A stretch of DNA of 43,307 nucleotides from Phycisphaerales bacterium (GTDB lineage Bacteria > Planctomycetota > Phycisphaerae > UBA1845 > UTPLA1), in NCBI GenBank assembly GCA_022360095.1, contig JAKSDK010000741.1, forward strand, positions 1-43,307. The letters run 5' to 3'. The notes under the pieces are model-generated. The model did no database searches, was not told the DNA's origin, and saw only the letters and a list, made by a program, of their open reading frames with translations. Positions within the stretch are counted from its first letter, which is position 1, and every line of letters begins with the position of its first letter. A program made the translations under genes and the position numbers. Shown piece after piece: positions 33,036 through 41,124 of the stretch.

Positions 33036-33764
33036 CTACGTCGACTCCGCCGACGCTCCAATCCCTGATGATAGGGTTCGCACCCGCTCGACGAGCTCGT
33101 GCACCCTATTTCCCGTCCGTGCCAAACCTTGAGAAGAAACGAGCCGTTCATCCTCGATCATGTCATCCCCGCCTTCGTCCTTTTCCGCTCCCGCCAAGTC
33201 ACGGTCGGTCGACTGGCTGAACAAAGAGGTAAACGAACCGGGCCGGCCGCGTTCAACCGCGCTGACGAGCGTGGCAACTTCTTCAGGATCGTTGATTTCC
33301 CCAAGGGTGCTGATTCGATCGGGCGTTACGCCGACCAACACCAAACGGCGTCCCAACCGCAACAAGCACAAACTTTGCTTGTTTGACAAATAGTGACGGG
33401 ACATCACCTTGATGGCCTGACTGCCGCCCCACCGATTCGTCCGCGGCATCCATTTGCGAAAGCCCAACACACAAAGAGCAACGACGCCCAAGACGATCCC
33501 CAAGGGCCAGAACAGATCGAAAAGGCCGTCCGGCTTGCTCAATTGTGAACCTCGACGGTCCGACCCGGACACCTCTTTTTCCTGGCTCCCACGCCGAATA
33601 AGGCGCTTGGGCTTGTTCGACGCCGCCACGGATTCGACGGGTCCCGATGAAGCATCCACGGCATAAGACTCGACACCGGGTCCGTCCGTATTCGCTCCAG
33701 CCGGCGAGGCCGTCACGGCAAAAGCGAGAATGCCGCCCAATAGCAAGAAACGGATACAAGACAT
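33036..33764 (-). CDS. fliO: Flagellar biosynthetic protein FliO
   Basis: FliO helps assemble the FliP ring. The 242-residue protein has an N-terminal signal (MSCIRFLLLGGILAFAVTAS), a basic linker, one membrane helix (about 82-101) and the cytoplasmic FliO domain (RHYLSNKQSLCLLRLGRRLV ... LGEINDPEE). It is longer than many FliO proteins because of the extra N-terminal signal and linker. It stands between fliN and fliP as usual. Confidence 0.86.
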   Translation of the reverse strand: MSCIRFLLLGGILAFAVTASPAGANTDGPGVESYAVDASSGPVESVAASNKPKRLIRRGSQEKEVSGSDRRGSQLSKPDGLFDLFWPLGIVLGVVALCVLGFRKWMPRTNRWGGSQAIKVMSRHYLSNKQSLCLLRLGRRLVLVGVTPDRISTLGEINDPEEVATLVSAVERGRPGSFTSLFSQSTDRDLAGAEKDEGGDDMIEDERLVSSQGLARTGNRVHELVERVRTLSSGIGASAEST

Positions 33765-33782
33765 TTGAATCGAACCTTCGGC

Positions 33783-34682
33783 TCAGAACGCCGGAATCGC
33801 GCCTTCTTCTTCGTCAATTAGGATTTCACTGATTCGCACACAGAAATTATCGTTCAACACAAGAACTTCGCCGCGCGCAACCCTACGGTCATTGACCAAC
33901 ACATCCACGGGATCGCCCGCCAGTTTATCCAGCTCAACCACCGAACCTTCACCGAGCTTTAGGACCTCTTCGATACGCATCTCCGAACGACCGAGCTCGA
34001 TCTTGACATTGAGCTTCACATCGTTGAGAAGCATAATGCCTTCCGTATCCTGTCCTGACGACGAGGATCCGCCAAACTCCGGCAGGTCCATCATCACCGA
34101 TTCCTGTTGCGGCGGGGCGACTTCCGCTTGGACCGGCACCTCTTGAACCGGCTCCGGTGCGGCCGGCGCTGCTGCAACCGGTGTTTCGATTGGTGCAGCC
34201 GGTTCTTCACCTGCGTCCTCGGTTACGCCTCCCGCTGCTGCGGCCAGCGCCGCATCAATATCATCCTGAGATAATGCGACATCCGCCCCCGCCTCGGCAT
34301 CCGCGTCATCGGATGCTGAATCCGTGGCAGCCGCGGCGGCAGCCTCAGCGTCACCGGATGTTGCATCAGATTCGGGAGCATCCGCAGGCTCAGCATCACC
34401 GGGTGTCACATCCGTAGCAGTCGTGTCGGTCGCTTCAGCATCACCGGGTGTCGCATCAGCGGCAGTCGCGTCGGCGGCGTCTGCGTCGCCGGCACTGGCC
34501 GCCTCTTCAGAGGAAGCCCCTTCCGGCTGACCGGCGGCTTCCGGCGAAGGGACGGGATCGCCACCGGCTTGGGTCTCTTCCGCCGCAGACTCACCTCCGG
34601 ACTCCTCTCCGGAGGCCGAAGACGCCGCGTCCATATCCGGCTGAGAAGCATCTTCTGGTTGGCCTGGGGATTCCCCGGACAT
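33783..34682 (-). CDS. fliN: Flagellar switch protein FliN with long acidic extension
   Basis: This is a C-ring component of the motor switch. The 299-residue protein is about twice the usual FliN length. Residues 216-292 are the SpoA domain ([20 protein letters not shown] ... [12 protein letters not shown]). Before it lies a very acidic Ala/Asp/Glu/Pro-rich extension with three 15-residue repeats starting T(P/S)GDAE (78-122). Residues 137-146, [10 protein letters not shown], match the CheY-binding motif found at the start of FliM and FliY. AGGA stands six bases before the ATG. fliM itself is not in the cluster. Confidence 0.9.
   Translation of the reverse strand: MSGESPGQPEDASQPDMDAASSASGEESGGESAAEETQAGGDPVPSPEAAGQPEGASSEEAASAGDADAADATAADATPGDAEATDTTATDVTPGDAEPADAPESDATSGDAEAAAAAATDSASDDADAEAGADVALSQDDIDAALAAAAGGVTEDAGEEPAAPIETPVAAAPAAPEPVQEVPVQAEVAPPQQESVMMDLPEFGGSSSSGQDTEGIMLLNDVKLNVKIELGRSEMRIEEVLKLGEGSVVELDKLAGDPVDVLVNDRRVARGEVLVLNDNFCVRISEILIDEEEGAIPAF
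34317..34451 (-). repeat. 45-bp repeats in fliN extension
   Basis: Three tandem copies of a 45-bp unit encode T(P/S)GDAE-starting 15-residue repeats ([45 protein letters not shown]). The copies differ at many bases, so it is not a very recent expansion. Confidence 0.65.
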
Positions 34683-34720
34683 CGATTCCTGCCTTCCGTG
34701 GCATGCAATTAATCAGTTCG

Positions 34721-35260
34721 TCAAAAACCCGTCGGTAACGGGGTAAACTCTGGGATCAACACCTGCTCAATGATCGTATCATCACTCAACAACGTACTCA
34801 GCTCAAAGCGAACCTGGCGCTTGAGTGTTTCCAGACCCGGTTCGGAGAGATGCCTCTCATCGGCGCTACGAATGATACGGCTGATCGCATCGTCAATCGT
34901 GGCGCTTCGATTCTTGAGGAAATCCTCGATCATCGCTTCATGGTCATTGTGGACTCGAATGCTGACCCCGACGCTGTAGAGAATCGATCGATCTCCATTC
35001 GTGTTTTGGACGCGAACACTGGCAACCTTGAACTCTTTGCTTTCCTCGAAAGGAGCCGTTGTCACCGTGAGGTTCGTGTCCATCCCCGCGGTCGGATCAG
35101 GCTCGGCGCCAAAGAACTTCATACAAAAGAAGATTCCCAACCCTTCCAGAATCATGACCCCACCGAAGATCCCGATCGTGGCGATCGGCTTCTTTTTGGG
35201 TTTCCCGGCGGCGGGGGTTTCTTCGGTCGTTGCTTCTGCCTGTTTTTCCTCTTCAGCCAT
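34721..35260 (-). CDS. fliL: Flagellar basal-body-associated protein FliL
   Basis: FliL supports stator function at the basal body. The 179-residue protein has a short charged cytoplasmic N-terminus, one membrane helix (about 27-50, IATIGIFGGVMILEGLGIFF) and a periplasmic stomatin-like domain with the C-terminal pattern LKRQVRFELSTLLSDDTIIE and QVLIPEFTPLPTGF. It lies 38 bp before fliN, where fliM usually stands. Confidence 0.9.
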   Translation of the reverse strand: MAEEEKQAEATTEETPAAGKPKKKPIATIGIFGGVMILEGLGIFFCMKFFGAEPDPTAGMDTNLTVTTAPFEESKEFKVASVRVQNTNGDRSILYSVGVSIRVHNDHEAMIEDFLKNRSATIDDAISRIIRSADERHLSEPGLETLKRQVRFELSTLLSDDTIIEQVLIPEFTPLPTGF

Positions 35261-35494
35261 GCGGCCCGTTCCCTATTGCAGACATCGATGATTCCCAGAA
35301 AACGCGCGATGCAAAGTATTTATCGGTCGAACCTCAAGCCGAGCATGACTTGCCGATGTCAAATCTTGCGCGTTTGTCGCATGGATGGAGGGCCAAAAAC
35401 GCAGAGATGGCCTGTTTCTTGCGCGGCTCGCGCAATTCCTGCCGGCTCACCGGCGGCGGCCTGATTCGGCCTCGCTCTCGCCATACCGACCGAA
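35261..35494. other. 234-bp gap between flbD and fliL without gene
   Basis: motA and motB commonly stand here. No conserved coding sequence is seen on either strand. On the minus strand TTGACA (about 35390) has no good -10 box at 17 bp. I see no terminator. Confidence 0.4.
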
Positions 35495-35686
35495 TCAAGC
35501 CACGAACGCGCGAATGCTGCGCCCATATTCGATCGCCCGCTTCACGATCTCCTTGACCGGCTCCTTCACAATCAGGCGTTCGCCATTGAGGAGCGTGATG
35601 ATCGTATCCGGCGTAGCCTCGATCGTCTTGATCAGTTCAGCATTGATGATCAAGGACTCTTTGTTCAATCGCGTGACAGTGATCAT
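35495..35686 (-). CDS. flbD: FlbD/SwrD-family small flagellar protein
   Basis: This encodes 63 residues of the FlbD family, with the signature ITVTRLNKESLIINAELIKT and TPDTIITLLNGERLIVKEPV. In Bacillus the relative SwrD raises motor power; flbD usually follows flgE and precedes motA. The ATG at 35686 has an AGGAAGG just upstream; the one at 35698 adds four residues. Here no motAB gene follows. Confidence 0.9.
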   Translation of the reverse strand: MITVTRLNKESLIINAELIKTIEATPDTIITLLNGERLIVKEPVKEIVKRAIEYGRSIRAFVA

Positions 35687-35723
35687 GGCCTTCCTCATCG
35701 ACGCGGGGTCAGGACGCGAATGA

Positions 35724-35770
35724 AGATCGGTCCAGGATGGGATTGTCTTTCAACCCCATCCCCCCGATCT
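35724..35770. promoter_or_regulatory. Two-part hairpin between flgE and flbD
   Basis: AGATCGG (35724) pairs with CCGATCT (35764); inside it GGATGGGATTG (35735-35745) pairs with CAACCCCATCC (35751-35761), one G-T pair, around TCTTT. No T tract follows in transcription direction, so it may mark mRNA processing or protection rather than termination. Confidence 0.55.
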
Positions 35771-35776
35771 TGAACG

Positions 35777-37477
35777 TTATCGTCTCGCCACTAAGAGCAG
35801 TTCCTGCAACAACTGATCCGAGGTCGAAATCACCCGGCTGGCGGCGGAGAACGCGGTGGATGACGTGATCAGCTTAATGAACTCCCGCGACAGGTCCACG
35901 TTGCTCAATTCCAACGCCCCCGCAGTGATCTTGCCAGCGCCCAGCACCAGAGGCGCCGTGATCCTGGCCTCACCGCTGTTGGGACCAACGAAATAGACGT
36001 TGTTGGATCGTGCGAGCAAACCCTCGGGGTTGGCAAACGTGGCCATGCCGATCTGACCGATCGTCTGGTTCAGGCCGTTGGTGAACGTGCCGGTGATAAT
36101 ACCGTCCTGGCCGATGTTGTAATCGATCAGTGTTCCCGTCGCGAAACCGTTTTGGAAACTCATCACCAGCGCCGAATCACTGACGTTCAATCCGCTGAGC
36201 CGTGAGAAATCGAACTCGACCGGCAAAGGGTCGTTGGCCCCGGTGCCGACGCGGTTAATGACCACGCCGTTTTGCGGTGCCTCGACAAACTGTCCGTTGG
36301 CGTCGAAGATCAACGTTCCGGTCCCGATGACAAACTCGACGTCGGAATCATCGGCGGAGTTCGCATAGAACCGCCAGGAGCTCTGCGCAGTGGTCCTGGC
36401 CTCCAACACCATCGTGAGATCGACGGTGATGGGCGTTCCGAGACTATCGAATAGGATAAATGTCGTGTGCGCGCTTTCGCCGTTCGCCGCCTGAGTCTCG
36501 GTGAAGGTGAAGGGCACTTGCGTCGCGCCGCTGCTGATGAGCGTGCCGGGTTGAATCGACAACGTATTTTCCGTTCCGGCGTTCCCACGAAATTCCAAAC
36601 GGCCGTCGACGGTCATGGCCGTGCCGGGATTACCGGCGACACCGGCGCTCGTATCGATGCCGGAGACTTCGTCAAACCAGGTCAGGAAGTCGGCCACCGT
36701 GGTTCCGGTCGTGCCGACGATGAACTGCTCATTCGGAATATCTCGGCCGCCGCGCTTGACACCGTCGATGGTGATGACATCTCCATTGGCGAATAAGGCC
36801 GGCCCAACGCCCGCGACGTCACGGATGTTGGTCAGCGCCGTGCCCGGGCCCGTGATATCCGTGAGCTGAACGCCCGTGGCGGCGTTGTAGAGAATCTGTG
36901 ACTGAAGAATCGTCCCTTGGGTGGCCACTTCACCGGTGGAATCGAGCGTGCCCTCAAGATCGGCTTCAGTCGTGGCCCTGGCGGTTGTGAGGATGCCGAC
37001 AGGAATGGAAACGTCACCGACGGCGCCCGGAATGAGTTCAAAGTCCGAATTCACCGAGAATCCCTGAACAAAAAAGCCGTCGGCGGAAATGAGCCGGTTG
37101 TCGGCGCTTAGCGTAAAGGCGCCGTCTCTCGAATAAACGCTCTCGTTTTCCGGCGTCCGCAACACGAAAAAGCCGTCGCCCTCGATCGCCAGATCGCTGG
37201 GCACACCCGTGGTCTCGACCGACCCGGGCGTGAAGGTTCGTTGAATCGCGCCGACGGAAGCGCCAAGCCCGATCTGCGCCGGATTCGTGCCGCCCTGGCT
37301 GTCGCCGGGCTTCGTCCCTGCGGTCAAGGTCCGCGCGAACTGCGTTTGAAAAAGCGTTCGCGACCCCTTGAAACCGGTCGTATTAATGTTCGCGATGTTG
37401 TCACCGATGATGTCCAACCGAAACTGACTGGCATTTAGTCCCGACAATCCGGTGAATAGTGCTGAAGTCAACCCCAT
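35777..37477 (-). CDS. flgE: Flagellar hook protein FlgE
   Basis: This is the structural subunit of the hook, 566 residues. The N-terminus (LTSALFTGLSGLNASQFRLD, then GDNIANINTTGFKGSR) and C-terminus (ALELSNVDLSREFIKLITSS, then a Leu-rich coiled-coil end) are the conserved core of flagellar axial proteins. The central region, with AIEGDGFFVL at about 100, is variable and exposed. It is longer than the E. coli form (about 400) but normal for planctomycetes and spirochaetes. GGAGAG lies about ten bases before the ATG. Confidence 0.93.
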   Translation of the reverse strand: MGLTSALFTGLSGLNASQFRLDIIGDNIANINTTGFKGSRTLFQTQFARTLTAGTKPGDSQGGTNPAQIGLGASVGAIQRTFTPGSVETTGVPSDLAIEGDGFFVLRTPENESVYSRDGAFTLSADNRLISADGFFVQGFSVNSDFELIPGAVGDVSIPVGILTTARATTEADLEGTLDSTGEVATQGTILQSQILYNAATGVQLTDITGPGTALTNIRDVAGVGPALFANGDVITIDGVKRGGRDIPNEQFIVGTTGTTVADFLTWFDEVSGIDTSAGVAGNPGTAMTVDGRLEFRGNAGTENTLSIQPGTLISSGATQVPFTFTETQAANGESAHTTFILFDSLGTPITVDLTMVLEARTTAQSSWRFYANSADDSDVEFVIGTGTLIFDANGQFVEAPQNGVVINRVGTGANDPLPVEFDFSRLSGLNVSDSALVMSFQNGFATGTLIDYNIGQDGIITGTFTNGLNQTIGQIGMATFANPEGLLARSNNVYFVGPNSGEARITAPLVLGAGKITAGALELSNVDLSREFIKLITSSTAFSAASRVISTSDQLLQELLLVARR

Positions 37478-37546
37478 GTCTTATCTCTCTCCATTCTTAA
37501 TGGCGATAGTCTGTTAAAAGTATCTCAGTTGTGTTTCGAATGTGAA

Positions 37547-38254
37547 TCAGCTTCCGACTTTGATTCCGACGCCCGGTGATAACAACGAGTCCAACAAATC
37601 GCCGACGATGTTGGCCCGTCGACCAAACTCGCGAACATGCGCACCGACGGTCGGCTGCTGCCCGGCGGGGCTGCCGAAAATGGATCGTGCGGCCGCCTGC
37701 GCATCTTCGCCGTCGCCACCGCTACCGCCCTCTTCGCTTGCCTCTTCGCCTGCCTGTGTCTCACCAGTCCCCTGCGTTGCTTCGAGTTCCTTCTGCAATT
37801 CTTCCAGAATCTCGGGCGGCAAGTTTTCGATCAACGTCACTTGCTCCACCTTGTCCGCGGGAATGGCCTGACCGTCGTGGAGCTCAAGAATGGCGTTGTC
37901 ACCCTCGAATCGAACACCGATCACCAGACCTTGTATCTCCGTCGGAACACCGGCCTGGTCCGTGACGGTGCCTGCGATGTAATGACCGATCAGGCTGGAC
38001 GTCGCGCCGAACCTCTGTTCGCCCGCAAGGGCGTCGAGCGTCTCGTTCAATTTCGCCGACTGCTCCATCTGACGGATATTCGACATCTGAGACAGTATTT
38101 GTTCGTTGTCCTTCGGTTCCAAAGGATTCTGCGACTGCAACTCGGCAATCAGCAGTCCGAAGAAATCTTCGCTGCTAAGGTCGTCAAAGCCCCGCGACGT
38201 GGCACGCCGCTCCGCAACAGTTGAAGTCGTGTCCGCAATTGTTGACACATCCAT
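37547..38254 (-). CDS. flgD: Hook capping protein FlgD
   Basis: This is the scaffold cap for hook assembly. The 235-residue protein has the conserved FlgD N-terminal region (DFFGLLIAELQSQNPLEPKD, EQILSQMSNIRQMEQSAKLN) and a tudor-like part around 85-140 (IAGTVTDQAGVPTEIQGLVI). After that comes a Glu/Gly-rich stretch instead of a clear second FlgD Ig-like domain, and a 40-residue C-terminal tail (VGAHVREFGRRANIVGDLLD). It lies 54 bp after fliK and 69 bp before flgE. Confidence 0.88.
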   Translation of the reverse strand: MDVSTIADTTSTVAERRATSRGFDDLSSEDFFGLLIAELQSQNPLEPKDNEQILSQMSNIRQMEQSAKLNETLDALAGEQRFGATSSLIGHYIAGTVTDQAGVPTEIQGLVIGVRFEGDNAILELHDGQAIPADKVEQVTLIENLPPEILEELQKELEATQGTGETQAGEEASEEGGSGGDGEDAQAAARSIFGSPAGQQPTVGAHVREFGRRANIVGDLLDSLLSPGVGIKVGS

Positions 38255-38308
38255 GGTCGGACCTTTCGTCCATCGATAAGGCGTAACCGGCCGATTCCAT
38301 CGTCCGGA

Positions 38309-39976
38309 TTACACCACCAAATCGAGCGACGACTCCGTCGTCGAGGTATTGTTTACATGCGTTGCTTCGTTGAATTGAATGTCTTCCTCGTCGCCGGCAT
38401 CGAATTCCTCGAATCCGCCGGCACGATCGGGATCGTGGCCGGGATCATCCATCATCCGATTCTGCCGATGACCGGAGGAATCCGCGCCGTGCTCTTCCGC
38501 CTTTGACTGTTGAGCGTCGGAATTCGGCGCATGTTGGTCTCGTTGCTGAAGATCGGTCTCCCCGGTGTCCGGCGACTTGACCACAACGTCCGCCCGATCA
38601 ATACGAATCCCGTGCGCGGACAGTGCGTCTCGCAATTCGGACAAGCGTGACTCGATCAGCCGGGCAACACCCTGAGTCTCCGTATCCACATGGAGCGTCA
38701 TGCCCTGCTGGTGCATCCGAATCTGCAACTTGAGTTGCCCCAGCTCGGGAGGATCAAGTTGCATCGTGACCTGATACCGACCTGAACCCCCTGAAGCGTT
38801 GAGCACTCGCACGGCCCCTTCGACTGAATCCTGGCTCTCCACTCGCGCCGTCAACAGTTCTCCGACGAGGTTGGTGGATGACACCGGAGAGACTCCGGCC
38901 GATTCACCGGTCGCCCCCGCGGATATTGGGGCATTGGGGACGACATCCGTCACCGTCGCTGCGGACGAACGCCCTGCAACGAGAAACCTCGCAATCGCGG
39001 TTGCAGGAGCGTCACCACGCCCCTCAGACAGAGAAGCGGACTTCACCTCTGACAAGAGCGCCCCCTTCTCGGGCGGTTTCAGGAGATCATCCGCCGAGAC
39101 GGCGGTCGGATCAGGGACGAGGCTCTTCTTCGGCTCATTACCCACACTCTGACCGTTGGCCGAGCCTTCGCGGCGAGCAGCGATCGAATCGTTGACCTTT
39201 CGCTGATAAACGGTCTCTCTTTGAACAAGCGGGCGAGGACCGTCCTCTTCACCCTCACTTTGGGTGACCTGTTCGGTCGTCTTGGCCTGCGTTTTCACAA
39301 CCGGCTGGTCCTTTGGCAGTGCATCCCCCTGCTCAACATGGCGCGTGACCTTCTGGACCTGCGAATCGTCGCGGCGCGGTTGCGTGGAGACCGCTTCCTG
39401 AGCGCGCAATGCTTTCTCACGAACCACGGGCACGTCAATTCTCTCGGCCGTCTCGAGTTCTTTTGATTTTGAAATGGCTTCCGTCGGTTCTGACGGCGCG
39501 GCAAACACTTCACTCGTTTTGGCCGGAGTTCGCTGAGCCGAATCCCCCGTATCCTGCTTCGGCTGCGGATCGGCATCTCCGGACGATTTGGCGAAATCGA
39601 CAGGCTTTGAACTCTCCTGCGTGCCGGCTTTCAGACGATCGTTTCCTGAAACGACCTCAGGCGTCCGGGAAGAATCCTCCTCAGGCCGTTGAACGACGAT
39701 CGCCTCAACGATTTGCTCGTCGGATTGAGCGGTTCGTACAACCTGCTCCTCCGTTTCGTCCGTTGTTTTCCCTTGGCCGTCATCCGTCTCGCGCTCATCA
39801 GACGAATCCGAGGCCTCGGCCGGCTCATCGGACGGCGACGCCGCATCAGCGGATTGCGCCTCATCCAGGTAATCATCGAAAGTTCCTGTAGGCTCGGCCG
39901 ATGATTTGATCGGCCTAGGCGCACTCTCAAAGGTGGCTGATCGAATCGTATCGATCAGCAAAAGCTGAGCACCCAT
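38309..39976 (-). CDS. fliK: Hook-length control protein FliK
   Basis: FliK measures hook length and triggers the FlhB switch. The 555-residue protein has a long disordered, charged, Ser/Glu/Thr/Gln-rich ruler (residues about 20-370). The compact C-terminal Flg_hook domain is at about 390-475, with YQVTMQLDPPELGQLKLQIR, MTLHVDTETQGVARLIESRL and ELRDALSAHGIRIDRADV. A final disordered tail follows. It is followed by flgD, as in other clusters. Confidence 0.88.
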   Translation of the reverse strand: MGAQLLLIDTIRSATFESAPRPIKSSAEPTGTFDDYLDEAQSADAASPSDEPAEASDSSDERETDDGQGKTTDETEEQVVRTAQSDEQIVEAIVVQRPEEDSSRTPEVVSGNDRLKAGTQESSKPVDFAKSSGDADPQPKQDTGDSAQRTPAKTSEVFAAPSEPTEAISKSKELETAERIDVPVVREKALRAQEAVSTQPRRDDSQVQKVTRHVEQGDALPKDQPVVKTQAKTTEQVTQSEGEEDGPRPLVQRETVYQRKVNDSIAARREGSANGQSVGNEPKKSLVPDPTAVSADDLLKPPEKGALLSEVKSASLSEGRGDAPATAIARFLVAGRSSAATVTDVVPNAPISAGATGESAGVSPVSSTNLVGELLTARVESQDSVEGAVRVLNASGGSGRYQVTMQLDPPELGQLKLQIRMHQQGMTLHVDTETQGVARLIESRLSELRDALSAHGIRIDRADVVVKSPDTGETDLQQRDQHAPNSDAQQSKAEEHGADSSGHRQNRMMDDPGHDPDRAGGFEEFDAGDEEDIQFNEATHVNNTSTTESSLDLVV

Positions 39977-39999
39977 ACGGCAGGCTCCTTACGCTGCGA

Positions 40000-40641
40000 T
40001 TAGCCCGCGCCCAGGTCCTCCGCCTGTGCTGTCTTGCTATCATGAAACTTCTCCATTATGCGCCCGATCCACAGACGCTCCTCACTCGTCTTACACTGTT
40101 TGACAATCTTGTTTCTTTTACGACCATCCATGGCCATCAGAATTCTCGCGACGTCCGCGTCGTCCCGAAGCCTGAGCAGTTCCTTTGCGGTCTTGGCGTC
40201 TACGCCCGAAAGGGTCTCCAATTCCGCCTGGAGTCCGCTGTTTCCTTCCTGTCGATCACGTTGTTCACGCTGATCCTTGAAGCGCTGCTTGTCAGCTTCA
40301 AAATCCTCTCTGGCCCGCAGAAACTCAAGTTCGCGCGTTTCCAATAGGGCCCAGAGGTTCTTGACTTCGCGTTCACGCCTTTCCAGTTCGATGCGCTGTT
40401 TTTCTTCCAACTCCTTGTTGCGACGAATTCGCTCGTCAACCGAGTTCGTCGGTTCCGGCTGCTCTTCTTCCTGTTGAACGACCGTCGTCTCTTCCTCCAT
40501 TTCACCTTTCAAAACAGCCAGCGCCTCATGAACGCGTTCGCGTTCAAGCCACCCCTGGTTGGAAGCGTAGAGGACCAGCCCCGCCAGCGCGGCCAAGTTG
40601 AAAATGGCCATGAGCGAAATTGCCAGGAACAACCGCTTCAT
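40000..40641 (-). CDS. MotE-like protein (MgtE N-terminal-like) between fliJ and fliK
   Basis: This 213-residue protein has one N-terminal membrane helix (about 4-26), a long charged coiled coil (about 45-140) and a C-terminal MgtE_N-like helical domain (LSGVDAKTAKELLRLRDDAD, VARILMAMDGRKRNKIVKQC). This layout is that of MotE, a periplasmic partner or chaperone of the stator protein MotB/MotC described in alpha-proteobacteria. A role in stator or rod function is inferred. The ATG overlaps fliJ by four bases. Confidence 0.75.
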   Translation of the reverse strand: MKRLFLAISLMAIFNLAALAGLVLYASNQGWLERERVHEALAVLKGEMEEETTVVQQEEEQPEPTNSVDERIRRNKELEEKQRIELERREREVKNLWALLETRELEFLRAREDFEADKQRFKDQREQRDRQEGNSGLQAELETLSGVDAKTAKELLRLRDDADVARILMAMDGRKRNKIVKQCKTSEERLWIGRIMEKFHDSKTAQAEDLGAG

Positions 40642-41111
40642 GCCGGCTCATCCTCCCTTTCCAATTCCGCATGGGCGAAGCGTAAGACGTTCATTTCATC
40701 CAGTTCCACACGTTCCCGACGTTCCTGCTCCGCAAGGAATCGCTCCCATCGCCTCTCCTTCAAACGAGACAGGACCTTGGTCTCCTTGGACGCCTCCGAC
40801 AACTTCGAACGTTCCTGGGCCAACAGCGCCTTGTGGGTGGCGATCTCCGCTTCGGTCTCGAGGACACCGCGCCTTAACCGGATCATCCAATGCCGACTCA
40901 TTTTCAGGTGATCGAGGTCCACTTCCTTTCTTCGAAGGGCATCACGCGTCAGATCGGTCTGCTCTTCGATTCGCCCGAGCAGCGTCCGCTGGCGTTCTTC
41001 AAGCCGACGAATCTCGCCCAGGCGCGAGGCCACGACGCGTTTCTGCTCATCCTCATGCTGCTGCCGAAGGCGAAGCAGCGGCCCGAATCGAAATGTAAAT
41101 CGCCTTTCCAT
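40638..41111 (-). CDS. fliJ: Flagellar export chaperone FliJ
   Basis: This 157-residue, highly charged coiled-coil protein has the FliJ start (FTFRFGPLLRLRQQHEDEQK) and long Arg/Glu/Leu heptads. FliJ sits in the FliI ATPase ring and helps chaperone escort. Sequence conservation in this family is low, so the call rests also on the position directly after fliI (13-bp gap) and before the MotE-like gene (ATGA overlap). Confidence 0.85.
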   Translation of the reverse strand: MERRFTFRFGPLLRLRQQHEDEQKRVVASRLGEIRRLEERQRTLLGRIEEQTDLTRDALRRKEVDLDHLKMSRHWMIRLRRGVLETEAEIATHKALLAQERSKLSEASKETKVLSRLKERRWERFLAEQERRERVELDEMNVLRFAHAELEREDEPA

Positions 41112-41124
41112 TTTTTGATCTCAA

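Noticed and set aside
34317..34451. CRISPR or minisatellite outside genes
   Set aside because: The 45-bp periodicity keeps the fliN reading frame and the copies diverge; it is a coding repeat.
35310..35395. Sigma-28 or sigma-70 promoter before fliL
   Set aside because: A CGATAA-like box and a TTGACA are present on the minus strand but without partners at proper spacing.
38878..39195. Antisense frames to fliK, up to 160 residues
   Set aside because: The fliK ruler has biased composition that creates long open frames on the other strand; none has motifs or start signals.
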